Source of the DNA: Streptomyces albireticuli
Lineage (GTDB): Bacteria > Actinomycetota > Actinomycetes > Streptomycetales > Streptomycetaceae
Direction: 5' to 3'
Length of the DNA stretch: 64,000 bases
Assembly: GCF_002192455.1 (NCBI RefSeq)
Contig: NZ_CP021744.1
Location: 930,001-994,000 of the forward strand
The notes below the pieces were generated by a model. The model was given only the letters and a program-made list of their open reading frames with translations. It ran no database searches and was not told the DNA's origin. This document shows, piece by piece, positions 41,025 through 50,118 of this stretch. Both the position numbers and the translations under genes were made by a program. Each line of letters starts with the position of its first letter. Position 1 is the stretch's first letter.

Positions 41025-42254
41025 TCACTCCCGAGGCCCCGTCAGGGCCTGCCCGCCGAAGCCCCGGCCGCCGTCGGCCGCCGTGCGCCACCAGGTGTCG
41101 ACTGCCTCCTGGTCCATGGCCGCCCAGTCGGGGGTGGCCTGCACCTGCGCGCGGCCGAGCCGGCGGCCGACGCCGACCACGGCCCGGCCGGTGGGCGACC
41201 GTTCGGCGTCGTAGGCACGGACCGCGGCGTCCAGGTCCGGCTCCTCGCGCAGCACCCGCTCCAGCACCGCGGCGTCCTGGAGGGCCTTCACGGCGCCGCT
41301 GCCGGAGTGCGGGCGGGCGACGGCGGCCGCGTCCCCGGCGAGGACGAGCCGGCCCTCGCCGTAGTGCGGCACGGCCAGGTCGTAGATCGGCTGGACGTAC
41401 GTGCCGGACCGGGGCGTGCGCCGGACGACCTCCTGCCAGTACGGCGGGAAGCGCTCCTCGACGACCGCCGCGTGGTGGGAGACCAGCTCGTCGGTGACCG
41501 TGCCGGCGGGCAGGCTGGTGGCGTCCCGGAGGGCCGGGCCGACGGAGGCGGGCGGCGCGGTGTAGAAGACCCAGTTCGCGGAGGTGCCCCGGCCGCCCGG
41601 GCCGGGGATGCGGTAGACGATCATATGGCCGCCGGGGAAGACGACGGTCGCGGCGTCGTGCTCGGGCCAGGCGTCGTGGGGGCCGGGCAGCAGCTCCACC
41701 GGCAGGGTGCCGCGCCAGGCCAGATAGCCGGCGTACGCGGGCACGGTGGCCGCCCGGGTCGCGGCCCGGACGGCCGAGCGGTAGCCGTCGGCGCCGACGA
41801 CCAGGTCGAAGCGCTCGGTGCGCCCGTCGGCGAACCGCAGCGCGGCGCCGTCCGGTCCGGGCAGCACCCGCTCGACGGCCGCGCCCTGGACGTAGCCGAC
41901 GGAGGCGGGCAGCCCCGCCCGTAACTCCCGCCAGAGCGATCCCCAGTTGTACGAGCGGAAGGGGAACGGCAGCACGCCCACCGCCCGTCCGGCGGGCGCG
42001 CCGCCGTCCCGCACGATCCAGGGGCGCCGGGTCAGCCGCCGCCAGGGCACGTCCGGCCCCAGGTGCCCGGCCGCCGCCAGCTCGGCGTAGCGGTCGTCGT
42101 GGACGGCGAGGCCGACGCCCCGGTCCTGGAGGCCGCCGGCCGCCCGCTCGTACACCACGACCTCGCCGGCTCCGGCCCGCGCCGCGGCGAGCGCGGTGGC
42201 GCACCCCGCGACCGACCCGCCGACGACGGCCACCCGTGATCCACGCACCCGCAT
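41025..42254 (-). CDS. FAD-dependent monooxygenase (PHBH/aromatic hydroxylase type)
   Basis: 409 aa. The N-terminal FAD fold is VAVVGGSVAGCATALAAARAGAGEVVVYER (GxGxxG variant with Ser/Val). The DG motif is FDLVVGADGYRSAVR, and the second FAD motif LVLAGDAAAVARPHSGSGAVKALQDA is a GD motif. It is expected to hydroxylate an aromatic or polyketide-like substrate using NAD(P)H and O2; no biosynthetic partner lies beside it. One Leu (residue 111) is encoded by the rare TTA codon, so translation may depend on bldA tRNA. It is divergent from the amino-acid permease gene. Confidence 0.9.
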   Translation of the reverse strand: MRVRGSRVAVVGGSVAGCATALAAARAGAGEVVVYERAAGGLQDRGVGLAVHDDRYAELAAAGHLGPDVPWRRLTRRPWIVRDGGAPAGRAVGVLPFPFRSYNWGSLWRELRAGLPASVGYVQGAAVERVLPGPDGAALRFADGRTERFDLVVGADGYRSAVRAATRAATVPAYAGYLAWRGTLPVELLPGPHDAWPEHDAATVVFPGGHMIVYRIPGPGGRGTSANWVFYTAPPASVGPALRDATSLPAGTVTDELVSHHAAVVEERFPPYWQEVVRRTPRSGTYVQPIYDLAVPHYGEGRLVLAGDAAAVARPHSGSGAVKALQDAAVLERVLREEPDLDAAVRAYDAERSPTGRAVVGVGRRLGRAQVQATPDWAAMDQEAVDTWWRTAADGGRGFGGQALTGPRE

Positions 42255-42455
42255 GTCCGCCCTCTCGACGCCCCGTTCCCCGGTTCCGCGCGTTCGCCCG
42301 CGCTCCCTCGGAGTCGGAACCTACACTGCGCCGTCCGGGCGGTGACAGAACGCCCGGACGGTTCACCGACGTCCAGGTCATGGACGCTTCCGGCACGCCG
42401 GTGCTACCTGTGCAGTGGGCAGGGCACCGTCCGGCGCGAGAAAGGGCTGACCGCC

Positions 42456-44024
42456 ATGGCAGACACGGGACAACGGCCGGAGCCGCGGGTCGGGTTCGTA
42501 CGCCGCATCGGGCTCTTCCAGGCCACCGCGCTCAACATGAGCCAGATGTGCGGCATCGGGCCGTTCGTGACCATCCCGCTGATGGTGGCGGCCTTCGGGG
42601 GGCCGCAGGCCGTCATCGGGTTCGTCGCGGGCGCGGTGCTGGCCCTCGCCGACGGGCTGATCTGGGCCGAGCTGGGCGCCTCGCTGCCGGGGGCGGGCGG
42701 CAGCTACGTCTATCTGCGGCAGGCGTTCCAGTACCGGACCGGCAGACTGATGCCGTTCCTGTTCGTCTGGACGGCGATGCTCTTCATCCCGCTGGGCATG
42801 TCCACCGGGATCATCGGCTTCGTGCAGTATCTCGGCTATCTCTGGCCGGACATGGGCCAGGCGCAGGGCGACCTGGTCGGGCTCGCCGTCATCGCGGTGA
42901 TCCTCGCGGTGCTGTGGCGGCGGGTGGAGAACATCGCGAAGATCACGGTGGTGCTGTGGTGCGTGATGATCGCGTCCGTGGTGCTGGTCATCGCCGCGGC
43001 CTTCACCCACTTCAGCCCCGACCGCGCGTTCACCTATCCGGCGCACGCCTTCGAGCTGACCACCAATCACTTCTGGATCGGCTTCGCGGCGGGCCTGACC
43101 ATCGGGATCTACGACTACCTCGGCTACAACACCGCGGCCTACATGGGCGCCGAGATCAAGAACCCGGGGCGCACCCTGCCGCGCGCCATCGTCTTCTCCA
43201 TCCTCGGCATCATGGCGATCTACCTGCTGCTCCAGATCGGCACCCTGGGCGTCATCGACTGGAAGCAGATGCTCGACCCGGACTCGACGGCCTCCTCCTC
43301 GGTGGCCTCCGCGGTGCTGGAGAAGTCCTGGGGCGAGGGCGCGGCGAAGACCGTCACGGTGCTGATCCTCGTCACGGCCGTGGCGTCCGTGCTGGCCGGT
43401 CTGCTCGGCGGGTCCCGGGTGCCCTACGACGCCGCGCGGGACAAGGTCTTCTTCGGCGCCTTCGGCAGGCTCCACCCGCGGCACCGCTTCCCGGTCCTGG
43501 GCCTCGCGTCGATGGGCGCCGTCACCGCCGTCGGCTTCCTGATCGGCCGTCATACGGACCTGGCGACGCTGATCCAGCTGCTGACCACCGTCATGGTGAT
43601 CGTGCAGGCCCTGGCCCAGGTGCTGGCGGTGACGGTGCTGCGCCGCCGCCAGCCGGCGCTGCGGCGCCCGTACCGCATGTGGCTCTACCCGCTGCCCAGC
43701 TTCGTGGCGCTGGTGGGCTGGCTGGTGATCTACGGCTACGCGGACAAGAACTCGCCCGGGCGGCACCCCATCGAATGGTCGCTGGCCTGGGTCGCCGCGG
43801 GCTGTGTGGCGTTCCTGCTGTGGGCGCGGTACGAGAAGGTGTGGCCGTTCGGGCCGCGGGAGATCTCGGAGGAGTACCTGGAGGCCGCCGGTCCGGACGT
43901 GGACCCGGACGGGGATCCGGGCGCCGCGAGCGGTGACGGCACCGGGCCCGGGACCGGTCCGCGCCCCGGTCCGGACGGTGACCCCGACGGCGACCCCGAC
44001 GGGGCGGCGCCCGCGCCGGTCTGA
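42456..44024 (+). CDS. APC-family amino acid permease
   Basis: 522 aa with about 12 membrane helices. The first consensus segment is IGLFQATALNMSQMCGIGPFVTIPLM; the fourth and fifth include GAGGSYVYLRQAFQY, and ASVLAGLLGGSRVPYDAARDKVFF is the conserved loop after TM8. It imports amino acids or amines by ion coupling. The last ~45 residues are a cytosolic Asp/Gly/Pro repeat (DPDGDPDGDPDG), again a low-complexity tail. The ATG at 42456 follows GAGAAAGGG. Further upstream in-frame codons do not look like protein. Confidence 0.9.
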   Translation: MADTGQRPEPRVGFVRRIGLFQATALNMSQMCGIGPFVTIPLMVAAFGGPQAVIGFVAGAVLALADGLIWAELGASLPGAGGSYVYLRQAFQYRTGRLMPFLFVWTAMLFIPLGMSTGIIGFVQYLGYLWPDMGQAQGDLVGLAVIAVILAVLWRRVENIAKITVVLWCVMIASVVLVIAAAFTHFSPDRAFTYPAHAFELTTNHFWIGFAAGLTIGIYDYLGYNTAAYMGAEIKNPGRTLPRAIVFSILGIMAIYLLLQIGTLGVIDWKQMLDPDSTASSSVASAVLEKSWGEGAAKTVTVLILVTAVASVLAGLLGGSRVPYDAARDKVFFGAFGRLHPRHRFPVLGLASMGAVTAVGFLIGRHTDLATLIQLLTTVMVIVQALAQVLAVTVLRRRQPALRRPYRMWLYPLPSFVALVGWLVIYGYADKNSPGRHPIEWSLAWVAAGCVAFLLWARYEKVWPFGPREISEEYLEAAGPDVDPDGDPGAASGDGTGPGTGPRPGPDGDPDGDPDGAAPAPV

Positions 44025-44101
44025 CCCTGGATCACCCGCGGTGCCCGTTTTCCGGCCCGGCCACCGGTGACTGGTCCGGACGGGTGATAGAACTTGCATC
44101 C

Positions 44102-44712
44102 ATGCCTGTGAGCCCCTCCCCTTCGTCCCCCCGGCCTCCGCAGTCCGCGCACACCCAGGCGGCACCGCCGCGCAAGCTGCTGTGGCACCGCCTCATATTC
44201 GGGCTCTGGTTCCGCCCTGTCGAAGTGCTCGACGAGGCGCGGGACCGGAGCGTCTGGGGGCCGCCACCTTCCTGTGCCTGCTCTGCGGGGCGCTGGGGAC
44301 GCTGGGCAACGACTCCTTCTGGGAGGGGTGGCGGGTCGGCCCCGGGCAGGCCCTGGAGGCGATGGCCCTCGCCGACGGGGTGCTGCTCCTCGCGAGCCTG
44401 CTGCTGGGGGTGGCCACCCAGGCCATCGCGCGCCGGCTCGGCGGCAACGGCAAGTTCGGTCCGACGGTGACCCTGTTCGTGGTGATCTTCTGGGCGACGG
44501 ACCTGCCTCGGCTGGCGCTCGACGCGTGCCTGCCGGGGGACTCCTACCCGGTGCGGGCCGCCGCCTGGATCACCTCGGCCTTCGGCTACGCCTTCGCGGC
44601 GCTGCTGATCCGGGGCCAGCACCACCTGCCGACGCACAAGGCGGTGGCCGCGGTGAGCGTGCAGATGCTGGCGGCGGTGGCGCTCCTGAAGTTCCCGGCC
44701 GGCGGTTCCTGA
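44102..44712 (+). pseudogene. Yip1-like membrane protein, frameshifted
   Basis: The first 53 codons (Pro/Ser-rich start, then KLLWHRLIFGLWFRPVEVLDEARDRSVWG) are in one frame. The rest (AATFLCLLCGALGTLGNDSFWEG, then four hydrophobic helices to FPAGGS) is in another. One missing G in the GGGGG run at about 44256-44262 explains it. The joined protein, about 203 aa with five helices, resembles Yip1-domain integral membrane proteins; function is unknown. No RBS is strong. Both halves are well kept, so an assembly error or fresh lesion is likely. Confidence 0.75.
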
Positions 44713-44765
44713 CCCGGGCCCGCTCCTCGGCGGGCGGACCGACGGACGTGCCGTCGAAGTCGAAG

Positions 44766-44803
44766 GCCCGCCCGGTGCGACGGGGGATGCACACCGGGCG
44801 GGC
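44766..44803. terminator. Bidirectional hairpin terminator
   Basis: GCCCGCCCGGTG pairs with CACCGGGCGGGC around a 14-nt loop in the 150-bp gap between the convergent Yip1-like and P450 genes. Confidence 0.75.
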
Positions 44804-44863
44804 TCGAGGACAGTTCTACCTCATCAACGATGGGTTATGCATCAAAAATCTGTTCGGCTTTGC

Positions 44864-46078
44864 TTATTTCCAACGAACAGGCAGCGAAATCAAGCCACGC
44901 GCCCGCATCGAGGGCCGCCACTCCAGCTCCTCGCGCGGCACATCGAGCGTGAGCCCCGGGAACCGCTCGAGCAGCGCTGCCAGTGCGATTTCGGTCTCCA
45001 TCCTGGCCAGCGGCGCGCCCAGGCAGTAGTGGATGCCGTGCCCCAGCCCGAGATGTCCCTTTCGCTCGCGGTTCGGATCCAGCCGTTCCGGATCCTCGAA
45101 GTGACGAGGATCACGGTTGGCGGAGGCCACCGAGAGCAGCACCGTCTCCCCCGCGGGCACGGTCACCCCGCCGATCTCGATGTCTTCCAGCGGAAAGCGG
45201 CGGATCGCCAGCGGCGCGGGGGCCTCCCAGCGGTTGAACTCGTCGAACGCGGCCCCCATTCCGTCCGGATCCATGCGCAACTGACGCATCAGCTCCGGAT
45301 GGTCCAGGAGCGCGAGGACGGAGTTGGCGATGAGGTGGACGGTGTTCTCGTAGCCCGCGAAGAGGATCAGGAAGGCCAGCGAGGTCAGCTCGTCCTCCGA
45401 GAGCCGGTCGTCGCCCTCGCCGTCCCGGACCGCGATCAGGTCCGAGAGCAGGTCGTCGGCGGGCGCGGCCCGCTTGGCCGCGATCAGCCCGGTGAAGAAG
45501 CGCAGCAGTTCGCCGACGGCCTCCTTCATCAGGTGCGGGCGCGTGCGGTCGGGCGCGATCATCGCGTCCGTCCAGGCCCGGAAGTCCTTCCGGGCCTCCG
45601 GCGGCACCCCCAGCAGGTCGCAGATGACCGCGATGGGCAGCGGACCCGCGTAGGCGGCCAGCAGATCGGCGCGGCCGTCGGCCTCGACGGCGTCGAGGAG
45701 CGCGTCGGCCGTCCGTCGCACCGGCTCCCGGAGCTTCTCCGTCCGGCCGGGGGTGAACGCCTTGACGACCAGGCGCCGCACCCGTGTGTGGTCCGGCGGG
45801 TCCATGTTGAGGAGGTTGGCGTCGAGGGCCGGGGGCAGCGAGAAGCCACCGTAGTTGCCGGGGGCGGCGTGGGCCTTGTCCAGGGACAGCCGGGGGTCTG
45901 CGAGGCCCGCACGGACGTCCTCGTAGCGGGTGACCAGCCACGCGGGCCGGCCGTCCGGGCCCGTGAAGCGGTGGACCGGGCCGGCCTCGCGGAGCCGGGC
46001 GTAGGTGCCGTACGGGTCGCTGACCAGCGCGGCGAGGTCGATGGGCGCGGATGCGCCGGGCAGGGCGGAGTTCTGCAT
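44864..46078 (-). CDS. Cytochrome P450
   Basis: 404 aa, soluble bacterial type. The heme-binding loop is LGLGHGIHYCLGAPLARME (Cys ligand), the oxygen-activating I helix is FAGYENTVHLI, the K helix has the E-x-x-R in EFNRW, and NRDPRHFEDPERLDPNR is the conserved meander region. Substrate is unknown. There is no ferredoxin gene beside it. It lies downstream of the XRE / ImmA-IrrE / MAB_1171c group but a hairpin and 157 bp separate them, so it probably has its own promoter. Confidence 0.93.
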   Translation of the reverse strand: MQNSALPGASAPIDLAALVSDPYGTYARLREAGPVHRFTGPDGRPAWLVTRYEDVRAGLADPRLSLDKAHAAPGNYGGFSLPPALDANLLNMDPPDHTRVRRLVVKAFTPGRTEKLREPVRRTADALLDAVEADGRADLLAAYAGPLPIAVICDLLGVPPEARKDFRAWTDAMIAPDRTRPHLMKEAVGELLRFFTGLIAAKRAAPADDLLSDLIAVRDGEGDDRLSEDELTSLAFLILFAGYENTVHLIANSVLALLDHPELMRQLRMDPDGMGAAFDEFNRWEAPAPLAIRRFPLEDIEIGGVTVPAGETVLLSVASANRDPRHFEDPERLDPNRERKGHLGLGHGIHYCLGAPLARMETEIALAALLERFPGLTLDVPREELEWRPSMRARGLISLPVRWK

Positions 46079-46139
46079 GGAACCCGACTCTAGACAGGGG
46101 GCGGGGGTGCCGGGGACCGGAGGGTGACGCGCACGGGCG

Positions 46140-46171
46140 GCGCCGGGTCCGAATGGTTACGGACCCGGCGC
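46140..46171 (-). terminator. Hairpin terminator of the XRE/ImmA operon
   Basis: GCGCCGGGTCCG and CGGACCCGGCGC form a 12-bp perfect stem with an AT-rich 8-nt loop after the MAB_1171c gene (minus strand). Confidence 0.7.
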
Positions 46172-46235
46172 CGGCCTGTGGCGCAGGCGGCCTTGACCCC
46201 CGTCCATGGCCGCCTCGTCTGTGGGCCGCGCGCCG

Positions 46236-47447
46236 TCAGGGACGGCTCGCCGCGCTGATCTCCCGTAGGTCGGTGAGGACCGCGTCGACCAGCGGATCGT
46301 GGTAGACGTCCGCGACGCGGGCCAGGTGTTCGTGCTCCTCGGCCGGGTCCGCGCTGACCGTCACCACCACGCTGTCGGCGTGCGGTGCCGGCACATGGCC
46401 GGTGATCTGGTTCGCGAGGCCCCGGCGCAGGGCGGCGGCCTCGACGACCGCGGCGGTGCGCCGCTCGTCCAGACCGGCGGCGCCCGCCTTCTCCTTGGCG
46501 AGGTCCAGGGCCAGGGGCTCGACATGGCGGCGGATGCCGCGCTGGATGTCGCGGATCTCCGCCATCCGGCGGTTGGCGCGCCACTCCAGGTCGGCGAAGG
46601 GCCAGCGGGCCGACCAGCGGTGCTCGTCGATGGTGACCTCGGGGGCGTGCGCGGTGACGGACCGCCAGAGCGGGTCCAGCCGGCGCAGCCGCCGCCAGGC
46701 GGAGACCCGGGGGCCGGCCGCGGGCAGCGAGAAGCCGAGCAGCACCAGCAGCGCGGCCACCGAGGCGCTCATCGGCGCCACGCCGTTGGAGAGCCAGTAG
46801 AGCTCGTTGCCGGTCCAGGACAGGACGAAGCCGACCAGCTTGCACAGGCAGTACAGCAGGCCGAGCCAGCAGCCCGCGGCCAGCGTGCGCAGGCCCTTGG
46901 CGAGCCATGAGCGGCCGAGCCGGGCGGCGTAGCGCGGGCACAGGGCGCCGAGCCCCGCGAGGCTCGTGCCGAAGATGGCCAGATACAGCACCAGGAAGGC
47001 GACCACTCCGGGCGCGTCCGCGTAGGCGGTGCTGAAGTCGCGGGGGTGCTCCACGTCGTCCGGACGGCCGACGGCGAAGCAGACGACGGCCGTGGCCCAG
47101 GCGACGCCCACCACGGCGACCGCGAACCTCGACCGGGCGGTGGCGCGGGCCTCGGCGGCCGCGTCGCCCCGGCTGGTCCAGCGCAGGAGCAGCACGGTGG
47201 CGCCGGACGCGAACAGCACCACGGCCGAGTAGAGGAAGACCATGGCGAGGTTGGCCACGCCGGTCAGCCGGTCGAAGGCGCGGTAGACGCTGGGCGCCGA
47301 GAACAGGAAGACGATCGGGACGCCGGAGGTCATCAGGGCCGTGAGGCCCAGGTCGACGTTGCCGCGGTCGCGGAACCAGGCGCGGGCCTTGTAACCGACG
47401 ATGCACCAGGTGACGGCGGAGAAGGTGAGGTAGAGGGCGTCAAACAT
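46236..47447 (-). CDS. MAB_1171c-family multipass membrane protein
   Basis: 403 aa. About seven membrane helices fill the first 260 residues (FDALYLTFSAVTWCIVGY; LAMVFLYSAVVLFASGATVLLL; VVAFLVLYLAIFGTSLAGLGAL), and a cytosolic helical C-domain follows (DPLWRSVTAHAPEV; ALRRGLANQITG). The name follows the MAB_1171c 'putative transporter' family; transport is not shown. The ATG overlaps the end of the ImmA/IrrE gene by 8 nt. The XRE - ImmA/IrrE - MAB_1171c order recurs in Streptomyces and suggests regulated proteolysis linked to a membrane function. Confidence 0.85.
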   Translation of the reverse strand: MFDALYLTFSAVTWCIVGYKARAWFRDRGNVDLGLTALMTSGVPIVFLFSAPSVYRAFDRLTGVANLAMVFLYSAVVLFASGATVLLLRWTSRGDAAAEARATARSRFAVAVVGVAWATAVVCFAVGRPDDVEHPRDFSTAYADAPGVVAFLVLYLAIFGTSLAGLGALCPRYAARLGRSWLAKGLRTLAAGCWLGLLYCLCKLVGFVLSWTGNELYWLSNGVAPMSASVAALLVLLGFSLPAAGPRVSAWRRLRRLDPLWRSVTAHAPEVTIDEHRWSARWPFADLEWRANRRMAEIRDIQRGIRRHVEPLALDLAKEKAGAAGLDERRTAAVVEAAALRRGLANQITGHVPAPHADSVVVTVSADPAEEHEHLARVADVYHDPLVDAVLTDLREISAASRP

Positions 47448-48075
47448 CGGCGCCTCCCTCCCTCAGCTGCCGGCGGACGTGCTGGAGCGCGGGGCCGAGG
47501 GACGCGGCGAGCGCGGCGGCCTCGCCCTCCAGCGGGGCCTCCTGGCCCGGCGGCGGGGGCACGACCTTCTCCATCAGGAGGGTGCCGAGGATCTCGGTCT
47601 CGCGCTCGGTGAGGTTGTCGTAGCAGTGGTGCCGGGCGAGGCCCATGGTCAGGCCCATGCGGCGCATGGCGGTGGCCACGTCGACCGACGGCGTCCAGAC
47701 CTTGAGGGCGTCCTCGGTGACGGCCGGGTCCTGGTCGTGGCCGAGCAGGAGGTGGCCGATCTCGTGCAGGACGATGTGGACCTGGTGCCAGGGCGAGGTC
47801 TTCTGCTCGTAGATGACCCAGTAGGCGTCGTCGGTGGTGGCCGTCATGCCCGAGACCACGCCGTTCAGGCTCATCGGGACGAGGCGGATGGGACGGCCCA
47901 CACGGCCCGCGACGATGTCGCACAGGCCCTGGAGATCCGTGGACGCGGGCAGCGCGAGCTCATGGATGAGCTGCTTGCACCGGCGCCGTATGCGCCCCAC
48001 TCGCATCCCTGCACCGTCCTCGTCCTCGGTACGCCGCCAGTACGTGAAGAGCCGGTCATCCGCCGTGACGGTCAC
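47440..48075 (-). CDS. ImmA/IrrE-type metallopeptidase-like protein
   Basis: 211 aa with the zinc-binding HExxH in VLHEIGHLLLGHDQD (about 112-125), the mark of ImmA/IrrE peptidases that cleave or inactivate a partner repressor. The N-terminal half (CKQLIHELALPASTDLQGLCDIVAGRVGRPIRLVP) resembles 'toxin' components annotated next to XRE proteins in actinomycetes. The GTG overlaps the stop of the XRE gene (GTGA), so the two are made together; the XRE protein is the obvious substrate or partner. Confidence 0.88.
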   Translation of the reverse strand: MTVTADDRLFTYWRRTEDEDGAGMRVGRIRRRCKQLIHELALPASTDLQGLCDIVAGRVGRPIRLVPMSLNGVVSGMTATTDDAYWVIYEQKTSPWHQVHIVLHEIGHLLLGHDQDPAVTEDALKVWTPSVDVATAMRRMGLTMGLARHHCYDNLTERETEILGTLLMEKVVPPPPGQEAPLEGEAAALAASLGPALQHVRRQLREGGADV

Positions 48076-48557
48076 GAGCGCTCCTCGCCACCCGCGTCGG
48101 GCGGGTCGGCCGGAAGGTTCATCTGCTGCCGGAACTGGGCGATGATCGTGTTGAGGCTGTCCTGGACCTCCGGCGGCAGTCCCACGGAGCGCAGGGCGAT
48201 GGCCCGGACCCGCTGGTCCCGCATGGCGACGAGGAAGCGGACCTCCTCCTCCACCCGCTCGGCCTGCGAGGCCGAGAGGTCGCCCATCAGATAGCCGACG
48301 GGCACGGCGAAGAACTTCGCCAGCGCGCGCAGCACGTCCGGGCTGGGGTTGGCACGGCGGCCGTTGCGGAGCATCGACAGATACTGCTCGGTGAGCTTGA
48401 CCCCGCCGTACTCCTCGGTGCCGCCGCAGATCTCCTCCGCCACGTGCGCGTTGGTGTACGGGGCGCCGGGCGGATGCATGTTCGCGAACAGGTAGTTGAG
48501 CCGCGCCGCGAGCGGGCTGCCCGCCTCGCCTGCCGACCTGTCGCCCCCGGTTGCCAT
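48072..48557 (-). CDS. XRE-family transcriptional regulator
   Basis: 161 aa. Helix-turn-helix at about 15-95 (LAARLNYLFANM, then VKLTEQYLSMLRNGRRANPSPDVLRALAKFFAVPVGYLMGD), typical of Streptomyces XRE proteins paired with ImmA/IrrE. The C-terminal helical region (ERVEEEVRFLVAMRDQRVRAIALRSVG) is likely for dimer or partner contact. The ATG at 48557 follows GGAGCGG. It is the first gene of the operon with ImmA/IrrE and MAB_1171c and probably controls it. Confidence 0.9.
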   Translation of the reverse strand: MATGGDRSAGEAGSPLAARLNYLFANMHPPGAPYTNAHVAEEICGGTEEYGGVKLTEQYLSMLRNGRRANPSPDVLRALAKFFAVPVGYLMGDLSASQAERVEEEVRFLVAMRDQRVRAIALRSVGLPPEVQDSLNTIIAQFRQQMNLPADPPDAGGEERS

Positions 48558-48861
48558 CCGCTCCGTCCTCACGAGCTTGTTTCCGCGATCTTCCCCACGC
48601 CACCTCACGGCCAGTTAAGAAGCACCGGGCCGCGGGGAGCATCCTGTCACGGGAGCGAGCCCTCGCACTAGTCCGTGCCACGTCACGGCTGGGCCACGAA
48701 CTTAACCACGGGTTGATGACGGGCCGTGAGCCGGTCCCCGCGGAGCGTGGCAAGGATGCGTCGAGGTCGCTGCAAGCATTCCGTCAGACCGCCCGGGAAT
48801 CCCCTGGATCCGAGCCTCGGCCGGCCGGAGCGGCCGGCCGGCGAAGAGCGGGAAGAGGGGG
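48558..48861. other. Divergent intergenic region
   Basis: 304 bp holding the promoters of the XRE operon and of the gene at 48862. AT-richer patches occur at 48612-48620 and 48700-48720. No clear operator palindrome or gene is seen. Confidence 0.4.
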
Positions 48862-50118
48862 ATGGTGCCCATGTCCACGATCCGGAGGAACCCGGAGCCG
48901 GACCGCCGGTGGCTGACGCTGCCGGACTGCAAGCGCGTGCTGGTCGTCGTGCACACGGTGACCTACGGCCAGCGGCTGCGCGATGTGTTCTCGCTGGTGG
49001 AGGGCGATCTGCGGATCCAGGTGGACTTCACGGTCGCCCCGCACGCGCTCGGCGAGGGCGCCGCCCGCTACCTGCGGGACCTGGGGGTGGCGGTGCTGCC
49101 GTGGCGGACGGCGGTGCGTGAGGAGTTCGACCTGGCGCTCGCCGCCGGCTCCCGGGGGATCGAGAAGGTGCGCGCGCCGCTGATCCGGCTCTCGCACGGC
49201 GCCGGCCACATCAAGCTGCTGCGCGAGGGCGGGCTGACCTCGGCCCCGGCGGCCGAGCGCCCCACGGGCATGCTGAGCCGGGAGTACTTGACCAGCGACG
49301 GCCGGGTCGTGCCGGCCGCCGTCGCGCTCGCCCACGCCCGGGACCTCGCCGAGCTGACGCGCTGGTGCCCGGAGGCGGTGCCGGTGGCGACCGTCGTCGG
49401 CGACCCCTGCTACGACCGGATCGCCGCGAGCCTGCCGCACCGCGAGGCGTACCGCCGGGGGCTCGGCCTGGGCGGCCGGCAGCGGCTGGTGGTCGTCACC
49501 TCCACCTGGGGCCCGTCGTCGTCCTTCGGCCGCTTCGACGCCCTGCTGCCGCGATTACTCAGCGAGCTGCCGCCCGACCGGTACCGGGTGGCCGTGCTCG
49601 TGCACCCCAACGTGTGGGCCGGACACGGGGACCGGCAGGTCCGCACCTGGCTGGCGAGCTGCCGGGCCCGCGGACTGGCGCTGGTGCCGCCCGCGGCGGA
49701 CTGGCGGGCGGTGCTGGTCGCCGCGGACGCGGTGATCGGCGACCACGGCTCGCTGACGTCCTACGCCACGGTGACCCGGGCGCCCGTACTGCTCGCCCGC
49801 TTCCCCGAGCGCGAGGTGCACCCGGCCTCCCCGGCCGCCGCGCTGGCGCTCGCCGCGCCCGCGCTGTCGCCGCTGCACCCGCTGGAGGAGCAGTTGCGGT
49901 ACGCGGCGGCCGAGTACCGGCGGCGGGAGTACGCGCGGGTGGCCGCCCTGCTGTCCTCCGAGCCGGGCCGCTTCAACCGGCGGATGCGCGCGCTGATGTA
50001 CCGCCTGCTGGGCCTGGGGCAGCCCGCGTACGCGCCGGTGACCGAGCCGGCCGAGGTGCCGCCGCCGCTCGACGGGGGCGGCACCCGGGTGGCCGGTGCG
50101 GCGGGGCCGGGCGCGTGA
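48862..50118 (+). CDS. GT-B/CDP-glycerol-transferase-like protein of unknown role
   Basis: 418 aa. Two Rossmann-like halves: KRVLVVVHTVTYGQRLRDVFSLVEGDLRIQVDFT, then RLVVVTSTWGPSSSFGRFDALLPRLL and VLVAADAVIGDHGSLTSYATVTRAPVLLA. The D-H-G-S-x-x-S-Y block near residues 290-300 recalls the phosphate-binding site of CDP-glycerol glycerophosphotransferases. Homologues are often misnamed 'translation initiation factor 2'. Leu 232 is a TTA codon, so expression may depend on bldA. An ATG at 48871 fits the RBS GAGGGGG slightly better than that at 48862. The stop overlaps the next GTG. Confidence 0.78.
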   Translation: MVPMSTIRRNPEPDRRWLTLPDCKRVLVVVHTVTYGQRLRDVFSLVEGDLRIQVDFTVAPHALGEGAARYLRDLGVAVLPWRTAVREEFDLALAAGSRGIEKVRAPLIRLSHGAGHIKLLREGGLTSAPAAERPTGMLSREYLTSDGRVVPAAVALAHARDLAELTRWCPEAVPVATVVGDPCYDRIAASLPHREAYRRGLGLGGRQRLVVVTSTWGPSSSFGRFDALLPRLLSELPPDRYRVAVLVHPNVWAGHGDRQVRTWLASCRARGLALVPPAADWRAVLVAADAVIGDHGSLTSYATVTRAPVLLARFPEREVHPASPAAALALAAPALSPLHPLEEQLRYAAAEYRRREYARVAALLSSEPGRFNRRMRALMYRLLGLGQPAYAPVTEPAEVPPPLDGGGTRVAGAAGPGA

